Shown: one piece after another, positions 5,273 to 12,503 of the stretch
How positions within the stretch are numbered: the stretch's first letter is position 1
Layout: each line of letters opens with the position of its first letter
Origin: an uncultured Bacteroidales bacterium
GTDB lineage: Bacteria > Bacteroidota > Bacteroidia > Bacteroidales > P3
Assembly (NCBI GenBank): GCA_937906975.1
Contig: CALCUN010000155.1
Location: 1-12,503, forward strand
DNA: 12,503 nucleotides
Reading direction: 5' to 3'
Program-made: the position numbers and the translations under genes
Notes under the pieces: generated by a model
What the model saw: only the letters and a program-made list of their open reading frames with translations
The model's database searches: none
Told to the model about the DNA's origin: nothing

Positions 5273-6109
5273 TTATGAAAATAATTCTTTGAATTTTGCT
5301 TTATTGGAAAGGGCTGCGTTAAAGAGTAGTTCAATATTAAGTTCGCTTTCTTCGTTTTCTGTATTCTCTTTTACGAATTTAAGTCCTCTTACATCGTCTT
5401 CGCTATATAGCATTTCTTCTGTTGATTGCGTAGTGTCGCTTATGCCAAAGAATAATTTATTGCAAACTTCTTCACTTGTGGCATTTAGCAATACGTTTTT
5501 CTCATCAAGAATTAAAACAGTGTCTATAAGATTGTGTAAATCTCTTACTTGATGTGTTGAAATGATTACGCAAGTCTCGTCGGTCATTGCACGCAATATT
5601 ACTTTTCTAAACTGACTCTTTGAAGGAATATCAAGTCCGTTTGTTGGCTCATCAAGTAATAGTAACTTACAATGGCAAGCAAGTCCAAAGGAAATGAAGA
5701 CTTTTTTCTTTGTTCCGTAGGATAGATTGTGTAAGTATTGTTTTGTGTCTTCTATTTCAAAGTCTTTTAAATAGGATTCAAAGTCTTGTTGTGAGAAGTT
5801 TGGATAAAATACTGAGTTTATTTTGACATATTTTTCTATTGTTAGGTGTGAATCATACAACTCTTCTGAAATGAAAAACATATCTGCGAGAAAAGCTACT
5901 TTTCTCTCGGTTGGGGTAAACTCTCCTACCTTTATCTTGCCTGAATCTGGGAATTGCAATCCACCAATTAACTTTAAAAGAGTGCTTTTTCCTATTCCGT
6001 TTTTTCCAAGTAAGCCATAAATACGGCCTTTCTTTAAATTGAGATTTACATTCTCTAAAACATTTTTGCTTTTCTTATATCCAAAGCAAAGATTCTTAAC
6101 TTCTATCAT
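5273..6109 (-). CDS. ABC transporter ATP-binding protein, YtrB-like
   Basis: The 278-aa protein contains the motifs of an ABC ATPase: Walker A GKNGIGKST (35-43), a signature LSYGT (129-133), Walker B LLLLDEP (149-155), a D-loop GLD (158-160) and the switch histidine H186 in STHQ. The canonical Q-loop glutamine is not evident: the segment after strand 3 reads VAFLADMFFISEELY. The C-terminal part past residue 220 is an acidic extension without a recognised domain. It is the first gene of a six-gene leftward operon with two permeases, a GntR regulator and two small membrane proteins. By similarity of layout it belongs to the Ytr-like transporters linked to envelope stress; the substrate is unknown. 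Confidence 0.93.
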   Translation of the reverse strand: MIEVKNLCFGYKKSKNVLENVNLNLKKGRIYGLLGKNGIGKSTLLKLIGGLQFPDSGKIKVGEFTPTERKVAFLADMFFISEELYDSHLTIEKYVKINSVFYPNFSQQDFESYLKDFEIEDTKQYLHNLSYGTKKKVFISFGLACHCKLLLLDEPTNGLDIPSKSQFRKVILRAMTDETCVIISTHQVRDLHNLIDTVLILDEKNVLLNATSEEVCNKLFFGISDTTQSTEEMLYSEDDVRGLKFVKENTENEESELNIELLFNAALSNKAKFKELFS

Positions 6110-6122
6110 AATTTTCTTTGAT

Positions 6123-6144
6123 GTGTATTACTGCAATAGTGCAC
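6123..6144. promoter_or_regulatory. Palindromic operator, probably for the GntR regulator
   Basis: The 22-bp site is a palindrome in which six of eleven base pairs are... more precisely 16 of 22 positions are symmetric, and the other six are all transitions. The half-sites read GTGYAYTAYTG and CARTARTRCAC. The outer GTGYA...TRCAC resembles the GTGTA/TACAC half-sites I recall for YtrA-type regulators. It lies just downstream of the -7 element and covers the expected transcription start, 13 bases before the ATPase gene, where a bound repressor would block transcription. Confidence 0.6.
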
Positions 6145-6146
6145 CG

Positions 6147-6177
6147 CAAAATTACAACAAAATTTTAATCCACCAAA
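6147..6177 (-). promoter_or_regulatory. Bacteroidetes-type promoter of the ABC operon
   Basis: On the minus strand TTTG (6177-6174) is followed by exactly 19 bases and TAATTTTG (6154-6147), matching the Bacteroidetes -33 TTTG and -7 TAnnTTTG consensus. Transcription should start near 6140, inside the palindrome at 6123-6144. Confidence 0.7.
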
Positions 6178-6188
6178 TCTTTGAATAA

Positions 6189-6236
6189 AAAAAATATCTC
6201 TTAGGAATATTTTTCTAATCCTAAGAGATATTTTTT
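6189..6236 (-). terminator. Terminator of the TPR protein gene
   Basis: The arms at 6189-6205 and 6220-6236 are perfectly complementary over 17 bp, with core ATCTCTTAGG/CCTAAGAGAT, around a 14-base loop. Leftward, a run of eight T residues (6194-6187) follows the GC-containing core. It lies about 20 bases past the TPR gene stop and isolates that gene from the ABC promoter. Confidence 0.85.
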
Positions 6237-6256
6237 GTTTTCTTTGAGTTTATTTC

Positions 6257-7309
6257 TTATTCCATTGTGTAGCGAGAGAAAACGTTTTCTTTTTCTATTT
6301 TTAATGGATTATTTTCTAACCATTGCAAGAAGGAATCCCATTTTGTTTTGTTTTGTTTCACCCATTGATTGGCCTCTGCATTTGCTCCATAGGCAAACAA
6401 CCAATAGTTGTAAGCTTCAAAATGTCCTGCGTTGATTAATTTTTTGTGATAATCAAACAATACGTTGTCAAAATCGGAAAAGTTGGCGTAAAATTCGTTA
6501 ATGAATTTTTTTCTGATTTGAACTAATGTTTTAATGTCTAAGTATCTGTATCCGTTGCAGGCTTTGGTCATTGCTGAGCGAAAGCTTTCTGGGAAAAGGT
6601 TTGGTCTTTCTTCTGAGTTTGAATAAACTATTACAGGATTGTTGAAATCTACTTCTACTTTTCTTCCATTGAATTTTATTTGGTCGAAGTAGCAGTCATA
6701 TAATGTTTTACTCATTTGTTTGCATCTTTCTTCTGCGTGTTTTTCAAGGTTCATAAATATTTCTCCATACATTGCTCCCCACACCATTTCGGTAGATGCA
6801 AAAAAGAGTTGTGAGGCTCTGAAATAGTTTGAGGGATATTCTGGGTCTATTTCTATGCCTTTTTCATAGTAAAAGAAGGCGTCTTCATAGCGATTCGACT
6901 TATAGGATATGTTTCCTTTTTCTAAGTAAAGACAACCTGCATTTGGGAATTTTGCTAAGCCTTTGTTGTATTGGGTTATGGCTGAATTGAAATCGCCCTT
7001 TTCATCGTAAGCATTTCCTAACAGTTGATATATGTCTGGTGTTACGTCTGCTCTTTCGCAAAGGGGTTCAAGGGTTTGAATTGCTTTTTGATAATCTGCT
7101 GTTATGTAGTATATCCAAGCTAATTCATAGTGTAAAGGTAGGGTGTCTATGCCTTTTGCTATTGATTGTTTGATTTCTTTTTCTGCCTCTACTAATTCGC
7201 CTCTGTCTATCAAAAGCACTGCTCTGTTAAGTAAAGAATCTGCATTTTGAGCAAAGCAAAGGTTAAAATTTATCGCTATTACTAATAAACCAAATAATAT
7301 TTTCTTCAT
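6257..7309 (-). CDS. Secreted tetratricopeptide-repeat protein, 350 aa
   Basis: The N-terminus MKKILFGLLVIAINFNLCFA is a signal peptide with probable cleavage after residue 20, so the protein is exported, probably to the periplasm. About four TPR units follow at residues 23-52, 58-88, 92-122 and 126-156, with typical elements such as LAWIYYITADYQKAI, LLGNAYDEKGDFNSAI and KGIEIDPEYPSNYFRA. They would form a superhelical protein-binding scaffold. The C-terminal half (about 170-350) is not recognisable as TPR and may be a family-specific domain. The gene is monocistronic, with its own -7 element and terminator. No partner is evident in the neighbourhood. Confidence 0.88.
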   Translation of the reverse strand: MKKILFGLLVIAINFNLCFAQNADSLLNRAVLLIDRGELVEAEKEIKQSIAKGIDTLPLHYELAWIYYITADYQKAIQTLEPLCERADVTPDIYQLLGNAYDEKGDFNSAITQYNKGLAKFPNAGCLYLEKGNISYKSNRYEDAFFYYEKGIEIDPEYPSNYFRASQLFFASTEMVWGAMYGEIFMNLEKHAEERCKQMSKTLYDCYFDQIKFNGRKVEVDFNNPVIVYSNSEERPNLFPESFRSAMTKACNGYRYLDIKTLVQIRKKFINEFYANFSDFDNVLFDYHKKLINAGHFEAYNYWLFAYGANAEANQWVKQNKTKWDSFLQWLENNPLKIEKENVFSRYTME

Positions 7310-7336
7310 AGTTCTTTTAATGAAATTATTTTAATG

Positions 7337-7344
7337 CAAATATA
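7337..7344 (-). promoter_or_regulatory. -7 element of the TPR gene promoter
   Basis: TATATTTG on the minus strand matches TAnnTTTG, 27 bases before the TPR gene ATG. No clear TTTG is found at the -33 distance; that region is T-rich and overlaps the terminator of the aminotransferase. Confidence 0.5.
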
Positions 7345-7358
7345 CAACAAAGTTTCAT

Positions 7359-7404
7359 AAAAAAAGAAAGTTGAACCTTTTTATGATTCAACTTTCTTTT
7401 TTTT
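7359..7404 (-). terminator. Terminator of the DUF1573-aminotransferase operon
   Basis: AAAGAAAGTTGAA and TTCAACTTTCTTT arms (about 7361-7375 and 7387-7401) form a perfect stem of about 15 bp around the loop at 7376-7386. Leftward a T run follows. T-rich tails on both strands make it potentially bidirectional. It is 20 bases past the aminotransferase stop. Confidence 0.85.
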
Positions 7405-7423
7405 ATTGATATTAATTAAATAA

Positions 7424-8626
7424 TTATTTGGTTGTTCTTCCTGGATAAACTTTCAATGCTTCTTCAAGACATTTTACTGCTGCTTTTAGGTCTTCTATTT
7501 TTAAGCAGTAAGTTATTCTTGCTTGTTTGCGTCCTTTTTCTGGATCTGAGTAGAATCCTGTTGCTGGAGCAAGCATCACTGTTTCGCCATTGTAGTTAAA
7601 TTCTTCTAATAACCATTGGCAGAATTTATCACTGTCATCTATCGGCATTTCTAAAATAGTGTAGAACGCTCCTGTTGGCATTGGGCAGAAGCAACCTTCT
7701 ATTTTGTTTATCGCCTCTACTAATGTTCTTCTTCTTAAGTCGTATTCTGCTGCTACTTTATCGAAATATTCTTGTGGAGTGTCAATTGCTGCTTCTGCGA
7801 ATATTTGTCCGAAGTATGGAGCACACAATCTTGCTTGTGCCATACGTAATGCTGCATTCATTATGGCTTTATTCTTTGAGATTATCACTCCTATTCTTGC
7901 TCCACATGCAGAATATCTTTTACTTACTGAGTCTAACAAGATAACGTGTTGAGATAAATCTTCCATTTCCATAACAGAGAAGTGTTCTTTGCCATCATAG
8001 CAAAATTCTCTATATACTTCGTCTGCAAATAAGTAAAGATCGTGTTTTTTTGCTATTTCTCCTATTAATAACAACTCTTCTTTTGAATACAAATAACCTG
8101 TTGGGTTGTTTGGATTACAAATCATGATTGCTTTTGTACGTGGAGTGATTACTTTTTCAAATTCTTCTATTGATGGAAGTGCAAATCCGTCTTTTATTGT
8201 TGAAGGAACAGTTTTGATTACTGCATCTGAAAGGATTGCAAATGAATTATAGTTTGTGTAATATGGTTCTGGTATCAATACCTCATCGCCTGGATTGCAA
8301 CAGATTGTGAATGCAAATTGTAATGCTTCACTTCCTCCTGCTGTAATTACGATTTCTTCTGGTGTTATGTTGATATTATGTTTTGCATAGTACCCACAAA
8401 GTTTTTTTCTGTAAGACATATTTCCAGCAGAGTGAGTATAAGCAACTATTTCTCTTGAAGCGCTATTCAAAGCATCTAATGCTCCTGGTGCTGTTTCAAT
8501 GTCTGGTTGTCCTATGTTAAGGTGGTGAATTTTTATTCCTCTTTCTTTTGCAGCCTCTGCGTAAGGAACTAGTTTTCTAATAGCAGAAGCAGGTAATATT
8601 TGTCCTTTTTTTGATATTTCTAACAT
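7424..8626 (-). CDS. Class I/II PLP-dependent aminotransferase
   Basis: The 400-aa cytoplasmic enzyme has the hallmarks of fold-type I aminotransferases of the aspartate aminotransferase (AspC-like) class. They are NIGQPD (37-42), AGGSEAL (96-102), the NPNNPTG block (171-177), ADEVY with the cofactor-contacting Asp202, SVSKRYSACGARIG with the Schiff-base Lys236 and phosphate-binding Arg244, and carboxylate-binding Arg370 in ARITYC. It would transfer an amino group between an amino acid and 2-oxoglutarate or oxaloacetate. The amino-acid substrate cannot be fixed from motifs, so no symbol is given. Length is normal for the family. It starts 13 bases after the second DUF1573 gene and appears to be the last gene of that operon. 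Confidence 0.93.
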   Translation of the reverse strand: MLEISKKGQILPASAIRKLVPYAEAAKERGIKIHHLNIGQPDIETAPGALDALNSASREIVAYTHSAGNMSYRKKLCGYYAKHNINITPEEIVITAGGSEALQFAFTICCNPGDEVLIPEPYYTNYNSFAILSDAVIKTVPSTIKDGFALPSIEEFEKVITPRTKAIMICNPNNPTGYLYSKEELLLIGEIAKKHDLYLFADEVYREFCYDGKEHFSVMEMEDLSQHVILLDSVSKRYSACGARIGVIISKNKAIMNAALRMAQARLCAPYFGQIFAEAAIDTPQEYFDKVAAEYDLRRRTLVEAINKIEGCFCPMPTGAFYTILEMPIDDSDKFCQWLLEEFNYNGETVMLAPATGFYSDPEKGRKQARITYCLKIEDLKAAVKCLEEALKVYPGRTTK

Positions 8627-8639
8627 AATTCTATTTTGT

Positions 8640-9047
8640 TTATTTAACTACTTTTCCTTTTATTAAAAGTCTTACTCTTGATGTCTTAGCGTTAGATTCA
8701 ACTGTGATTGATTTGTTGATTGGTCCTACGCTACTTGTGTTGTATTTTACTGTGATTGAAGCTGATTGTCCTGGCATCAATGGTTCTTTGCTCCATTTTG
8801 GAACTGTACAACCACAAGATGAACGAACTTTTGATAAAACTAATGGAACTGAACCTGTATTTGTGTATTTAAATTCACAAACGCCATCTCCATTTTGCTT
8901 TACTTCACCGTAATCGTGTTCCAATTTTTCAAATGTAATCTCTGCTTGAGATTCTGGATTTGTTGGGACTTGGTCTTTTGTTTGTTGTGCGCTTGCACCG
9001 AACATTAAAGCGAATAGGAAAATCGCTGATAAAAGAAATCTTTTCAT
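8640..9047 (-). CDS. DUF1573 secreted protein B, 135 aa
   Basis: The chosen start at 9047 gives a clean signal peptide, MKRFLLSAIFLFALMFGASA, cleaved before QQ. A longer frame from 9095 would add a polar lead and overlap the upstream gene. The mature part is the DUF1573 immunoglobulin-like domain: F-x-x-L-E-HDYGEV (40-49), YTNTGSVPL, the invariant SSCGCT (Cys78 and Cys80), PGQSASITVKYNT, and a final strand RLLIKGKV. DUF1573 proteins are common in Bacteroidetes and are presumed periplasmic or surface; their function is not established. It lies 22 bases after a paralogous DUF1573 gene and 13 bases before the aminotransferase. Confidence 0.9.
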   Translation of the reverse strand: MKRFLLSAIFLFALMFGASAQQTKDQVPTNPESQAEITFEKLEHDYGEVKQNGDGVCEFKYTNTGSVPLVLSKVRSSCGCTVPKWSKEPLMPGQSASITVKYNTSSVGPINKSITVESNAKTSRVRLLIKGKVVK

Positions 9048-9069
9048 TGTTTTATTATTTTTAAAGTTA

Positions 9070-9486
9070 TTATTCTTCATAAGTTGTAACGACATTGCCT
9101 GTAAGAATCAATAGTACCCTTTCATTATTCCTGTCGTTAGTATTGACAACTATGCTTCTTTTTATTGTTCCTATTATTTTAGTGTTGTATTTTACTATAA
9201 TTTCTGTTGATTGTCCTGGTAAGATTGGGTCTTTTGTCCATTCCACCAAGGTACAGCCGCAAGAAACTTTAATATCTTCAACCATCAATGGAGTTGTTCC
9301 TTTATTGGTCAGAGTAAATATGGCTTCTGTTTCCTTACCCTGCAAAATTTCTCCAAAATCGTATGAAACAATATCAAACTCTGCGATAGGGCCATCGTTT
9401 GTTTGGGATTTGGTTTCTATGCCTCCGCCAAACAAAAAGATAACAAGCACAATAACTATCTTTAATATCGCTTTTGATTTTTTCAT
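9070..9486 (-). CDS. DUF1573 secreted protein A, 138 aa
   Basis: The start at 9486 is chosen because it gives a basic-hydrophobic signal peptide (MKKSKAILKIVIVLVIFLFG) and because an upstream ATG at 9540 lies outside the predicted promoter. The domain follows the DUF1573 pattern: FDIVSYDFGEI, LTNKGTTPL, VSCGCT (Cys76 and Cys78), PGQSTEIIVKYNT and LLILTGNV. It resembles its neighbour along the whole mature length, so the two arose by tandem duplication. It is the first gene of the operon, 22 bases ahead of its paralog. The C-x-C pair could form a disulfide or bind metal in the envelope, which is inference. Confidence 0.9.
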   Translation of the reverse strand: MKKSKAILKIVIVLVIFLFGGGIETKSQTNDGPIAEFDIVSYDFGEILQGKETEAIFTLTNKGTTPLMVEDIKVSCGCTLVEWTKDPILPGQSTEIIVKYNTKIIGTIKRSIVVNTNDRNNERVLLILTGNVVTTYEE

Positions 9487-9506
9487 TTTACGCCAATATA
9501 ATAAGG

Positions 9507-9536
9507 CAAAGGTACAACAATAATTTGTAATACAAA
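9507..9536 (-). promoter_or_regulatory. Promoter of the DUF1573-aminotransferase operon
   Basis: TACCTTTG (9514-9507) matches the Bacteroidetes -7 element. TTTG (9536-9533) lies 18 bases upstream as the -33 element. The start site would be near 9500, about 14 bases before the ATG at 9486, which supports that start codon. Confidence 0.6.
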
Positions 9537-9540
9537 ACAA

Positions 9541-9766
9541 ATTGGTTTTTTTTCAAAGTTTTATATACAAAAAGCAGATGCAATCTTCCTTTTTAACATA
9601 CATACTCATTGGGTATATAATAAACAACTGATTTCTCTTTAAGATTGATAATTAATGATAAGAAATAAAAAAAACAAATACCCTAAAAAATTTAATAAAA
9701 CAAAAAAATATGATTGCAAGAAGAAAGAAACATTGTAAAAAAATGAATTTTCTGTTGAGTTTTTTG
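9541..9766. other. AT-rich divergent intergenic spacer
   Basis: This spacer separates the leftward DUF1573 operon from the rightward asparaginase operon. It has no convincing reading frame, RNA gene or strong hairpin. Apart from promoter elements at both edges I see only A/T-rich sequence and long A runs. Confidence 0.5.
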
Positions 9767-9774
9767 TATTTTTG
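9767..9774 (+). promoter_or_regulatory. -7 element of the asparaginase operon
   Basis: TATTTTTG matches TAnnTTTG, 21 bases before the ATG at 9796. No TTTG is present at the expected -33 distance, so this promoter is weaker by consensus or depends on an activator. Confidence 0.5.
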
Positions 9775-9795
9775 CCAATTACTTATTGTTTTAGT

Positions 9796-10806
9796 ATGAA
9801 GAAAATTTTGGTCATTTACACCGGTGGCACGATCGGTATGGTGAAAGATAAGAAAACAGGTGCTTTGTATCCTTTTGACATGAAAAAGATTTACGAGGCT
9901 TTACCCGTGTTAAAGGAATTGGATTGTGTGATAGATACAATACAGTTTAATCCTATTATTGACTCTTCAGATATGCGTTCTGAGGTGTGGATAAGATTGG
10001 CAAATTTGATTAAAACCGAGTATGATGGTTATGATGGTTTTGTTGTCTTACACGGAACTGACACAATGAGTTATACTGCTTCGGCTTTGAGTTTTCTTAT
10101 AGAGAATTTATCTAAGCCTATTATCATAACAGGCAGTCAATTGCCTTTGGGTATGATTAGAACCGATGGTAGGGAAAATATTATTTCTGCTGTGGAGATT
10201 GCCGCTAATGAAAATGTAAATATTCCTGAGGTTTGTATCTTTTTTGAAAACAAATTGTTTAGAGGAAACAGAACTACAAAGATAAATGCTGAACATTTTG
10301 AGGCATTTTATTCTGGAAATTATCCTTCTTTGGCAAAGGTTGGTATCAATATCAGTTACAAGGAACATTTAATTCACAAAAGCGATGACACGGCTTTGAA
10401 AGTGTATGATAAAATGTGTGAAGAGGTTGCTATTATAAAGGTTCACCCTTCTTTGCAAAAGGAACACTTGGAAGCATTTTTGTCAATGCCAAATCTTAAA
10501 GGGGTAATTTTAGAAACATACGGAAGTGGAAATGCTCCTACAAGCAAATGGTTTATTGATTCTATTAAAAACGCTATAGAAAAAGGAATATACGTTTTGA
10601 ATGTTACTCAATGCAAGGCTGGTTCTGTTGTGATGGGACATTACGAGGCTTCAACTGCTCTTTTGGAAATGGGTGTTATTTCAGGTGGAGACATAACTAC
10701 CGAAGCTGCTCTTGCAAAAATGATGTTCGTATTGGGCAATTATCAAGAGGATAGCGAAATTAAAGAAATGTTAAAATCTAATTTGAGAGGAGAAATCTCA
10801 GCTTAA
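9796..10806 (+). CDS. ansA: Type I (cytoplasmic) L-asparaginase
   Basis: This 336-aa enzyme hydrolyses L-asparagine to aspartate and ammonia. The ATG at 9796 is preferred because an upstream TTG at 9772 overlaps the -7 promoter element, and because the protein then begins MKKILVIYTGGTIG, the expected family start. Catalytic elements are visible: the first threonine in TGGTIG (Thr12), substrate-binding DSSDM (56-60), the second triad HGTDTM with Thr88 and Asp89, and the lysine in NRTTKIN (Lys162). There is no signal peptide, and the length of about 340 fits type I rather than the periplasmic type II. The heptose kinase gene follows 5 bases after its stop, so the two are co-transcribed. Confidence 0.93.
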   Translation: MKKILVIYTGGTIGMVKDKKTGALYPFDMKKIYEALPVLKELDCVIDTIQFNPIIDSSDMRSEVWIRLANLIKTEYDGYDGFVVLHGTDTMSYTASALSFLIENLSKPIIITGSQLPLGMIRTDGRENIISAVEIAANENVNIPEVCIFFENKLFRGNRTTKINAEHFEAFYSGNYPSLAKVGINISYKEHLIHKSDDTALKVYDKMCEEVAIIKVHPSLQKEHLEAFLSMPNLKGVILETYGSGNAPTSKWFIDSIKNAIEKGIYVLNVTQCKAGSVVMGHYEASTALLEMGVISGGDITTEAALAKMMFVLGNYQEDSEIKEMLKSNLRGEISA

Positions 10807-10811
10807 TTGAA

Positions 10812-11816
10812 ATGGCAACAGATTTTGTAAAAATATTTGATAGATTCAAATCATTGAATGTTCTCATCATAGGAGACGTTATGATAGATGCTTATTGGTG
10901 GGGAGGAGTTAATAGAATTTCTCCTGAGGCACCTGTACCTGTTTGCGCAGTTAATAAAAAAGAAAACCGTTTGGGAGGTGCAGCAAATGTTGCTTTGAAT
11001 ATAGCTGCAATGGGTGCAAATCCTATTCTTTGTTCTATTGTTGGAGATGACATACCTGGGCGAGAACTTTGTAATTTGATTAAACAGCAAGGAATGGATA
11101 TAAGAGGTATTGTTTCTTCTGCAAATCGACCAACAACTGTTAAGACAAGAATACTTGGGAATAACACGCAAATATTGAGAATAGACGAAGAAACAGATGC
11201 TAATATCTCGGCTTTGGAAGAGAAAGTTTTTATTGATAAGATAGAAAGCATAATCAATTCCGAAAAAATTAGTGCTATAATCTTTCAAGACTATGACAAA
11301 GGCGTAATTACAGAAGGTGTAATAGAAAAGATAATAGATTTAGCAAAAAAACATAATATTCCAACTACTGTTGACCCAAAGAAAAGAAACTTTTCCGCAT
11401 ACAAGAACATTGATTTGTTTAAACCAAATTTAAAAGAACTTAAAGAGGGTTTAAAGATAGATTTTGAAAATGCGGATAAAGACACCCTTGTTGAAGCAGC
11501 TTTATTGTTGCATCACAAGCAAAAAATAGATAAAGTTTTCATTACTCTTAGCGAAAGAGGTGTTTTTATGATGGATTTTTCACAAAAAGAAGCAAAGGTA
11601 ACAATGTTGCCTGCTTGTTTAAGAAAAATAGCAGATGTTTCTGGAGCTGGTGATACAGTAATTAGTCTTGCAAGTCTTTGTTTGGCACTTGGATTAGAGA
11701 GCGAAACGATTGCAACTATCAGCAACTTTGCAGGCGGTCTTGTTTGTGAAAGTGTAGGTGTTGTGCCTATTGACAAAAGTAAACTATTAGGAGAATTATT
11801 AAGAAAAGATATATGA
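10812..11816 (+). CDS. rfaE1: D-glycero-beta-D-manno-heptose-7-phosphate kinase (PfkB family)
   Basis: The 334-aa protein is a PfkB/ribokinase-family sugar kinase. Family marks are GDVMIDAYWWG (21-31), the RLGGAANVALN block (53-63) and the ATP/anion-hole motif DVSGAGDT (275-282) with catalytic base Asp281. The strings NRISPEAPVPV and LGGAANVA are typical of the kinase half of HldE/RfaE. This half phosphorylates heptose-7-phosphate at C1 on the way to ADP-heptose for lipopolysaccharide cores. The nucleotidyltransferase domain of E. coli HldE is absent, so a separate RfaE2-type enzyme must act elsewhere. It starts 5 bases after ansA and overlaps porT by 4 bases (ATGA). Confidence 0.85.
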   Translation: MATDFVKIFDRFKSLNVLIIGDVMIDAYWWGGVNRISPEAPVPVCAVNKKENRLGGAANVALNIAAMGANPILCSIVGDDIPGRELCNLIKQQGMDIRGIVSSANRPTTVKTRILGNNTQILRIDEETDANISALEEKVFIDKIESIINSEKISAIIFQDYDKGVITEGVIEKIIDLAKKHNIPTTVDPKKRNFSAYKNIDLFKPNLKELKEGLKIDFENADKDTLVEAALLLHHKQKIDKVFITLSERGVFMMDFSQKEAKVTMLPACLRKIADVSGAGDTVISLASLCLALGLESETIATISNFAGGLVCESVGVVPIDKSKLLGELLRKDI

Positions 11817-12503
11817 AAAAAATACTGTGTTTAATAATTATAATTTCATCATTTGTTGGAGTTGCTTTTTCTCAATCAGCGCCTCCTAATATGCCTCATT
11901 ATGATGGAAAGATAGCACACTTTGGAATCTCTTTTGGCTACAATCAATTTTACTCTAATATGATTGAAAAAGAGTTCCGCCCTTATCAAGACACTATTAT
12001 GGGTTTTGATTCCGACAGGAATAGTGGTTTTCAACTCATGTTCGTTACAGACCTCAGATTATCAAATTTTCTTAATCTTAGATTTACTCCTGGTGTAACT
12101 TTTGGCGATAGAAGATTGAACTTTTACGAATACAATAAAGATGGAATGTTTCTTGTCAAAAGCACTTCTTTGGAAGCTATATATGTAGAGATGCCTTTGG
12201 AACTTAAAATACGTTCTAAGCGTTGGAGAAATATGAGGCCGTATCTTATAACAGGGGGAAAATACGCCTACGACTTAGGTTCTATAAAGCGTAAGAAAGC
12301 AAACCCTGAAGAGGTAATGTTGAAGATAGATAATTCTGAAATATTTTATACAGTGGGTGCAGGTATAGACTTCTATTTATCGTATTTTAAATTTGGAATA
12401 GAATTGAAAACCTCATACGGTTTAACAAACATATTAGTTCCTGACTTCCATACAATGTATTCAGATGTATTGGATAAAATAAGAACACAAGTCTTTTATA
12501 TAA
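11813..12503 (+). CDS. porT: PorT/SprT, type IX secretion outer-membrane protein (runs off right edge)
   Basis: An ATG overlapping the kinase stop (ATGA) opens a frame of 230 codons that has no stop before the window ends. MKKILCLIIIISSFVGVAFS is a signal peptide cleaved before QSAPP. The mature part has amphipathic beta-barrel strands and PorT-like blocks: YDGKIAHFGISFGYN, FVTDLRLSNFLNLRFTPGV, YVEMPLELKIRSKRW, RPYLITGGKYAYDL, and near the end TNILVPDFH. PorT/SprT is an outer-membrane component needed for type IX secretion, which exports proteins and powers gliding in Bacteroidetes. Family members are about 230-245 aa, so only a few C-terminal residues are missing. A generic OmpA-like barrel of another family is the alternative. 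Confidence 0.82.
   Translation, partial: MKKILCLIIIISSFVGVAFSQSAPPNMPHYDGKIAHFGISFGYNQFYSNMIEKEFRPYQDTIMGFDSDRNSGFQLMFVTDLRLSNFLNLRFTPGVTFGDRRLNFYEYNKDGMFLVKSTSLEAIYVEMPLELKIRSKRWRNMRPYLITGGKYAYDLGSIKRKKANPEEVMLKIDNSEIFYTVGAGIDFYLSYFKFGIELKTSYGLTNILVPDFHTMYSDVLDKIRTQVFYI

Noticed and set aside
9048..9095. Upstream start for DUF1573 protein B
   Set aside because: It would place a polar 16-residue lead before a complete signal peptide and overlap the preceding gene.
9095..9523. 142-aa plus-strand frame opposite the DUF1573 gene
   Set aside because: The opposite strand encodes a clear signal peptide and the SCGCT domain; this frame has no recognisable features.
9772..9795. Upstream TTG start of asparaginase
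   Set aside because: It overlaps the -7 promoter element and adds eight residues not typical of the family.
10851..11288. 145-aa and 121-aa minus-strand frames inside the heptose kinase gene
   Set aside because: They are antisense shadows of a well-conserved kinase with intact catalytic motifs.
1..12503. tRNA, rRNA, riboswitch or insertion sequence
   Set aside because: I saw no cloverleaf, conserved RNA core, transposase frame or terminal inverted repeats with target duplications.

Overview
The window looks like chromosomal DNA of a low-GC member of the Bacteroidetes, probably Bacteroidales or a relative. The evidence is a PorT-type protein of the type IX secretion system, a tandem pair of DUF1573 proteins, an AT-rich genome, almost no Shine-Dalgarno sequences, and several promoters of the Bacteroidetes form TTTG-N18/19-TAnnTTTG.

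Left end (1-1130): a compact rightward unit bounded by terminator-like hairpins. It holds three small genes that I do not recognise: a 51-aa membrane protein, a 120-aa helical protein and a 96-aa protein. Unlike the rest of the window, it has a perfect TTGACA-N17-TATAAT promoter and a strong AGGAGG ribosome site before its first gene. A second near-consensus promoter of the same type points left out of the window. This end is either imported DNA or, less interestingly, an assembly join. Positions 1131-1356 contain no gene but are full of hairpins and palindromic repeats.

Middle (1357-6180), all leftward: from upstream to downstream, an ABC ATPase, a permease, a YtrA-type GntR regulator, a 27-aa peptide, a second paralogous permease and an 85-aa single-pass membrane protein. 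An ECF sigma factor with its own ECF-type promoter follows, then a four-helix coiled-coil membrane protein and a lipoprotein. The ABC operon has a Bacteroidetes promoter overlapped at its presumed start site by a 22-bp palindrome, probably the operator of the GntR protein. Together this looks like an envelope-stress locus.

Next (6257-9540), also leftward: a secreted TPR protein with its own promoter and terminator, then an operon of two DUF1573 proteins and a class I aminotransferase.

Right end (9796-12503), rightward: type I asparaginase, a stand-alone heptose-7-phosphate kinase and PorT, tightly packed. PorT runs off the window a few residues before its expected end.
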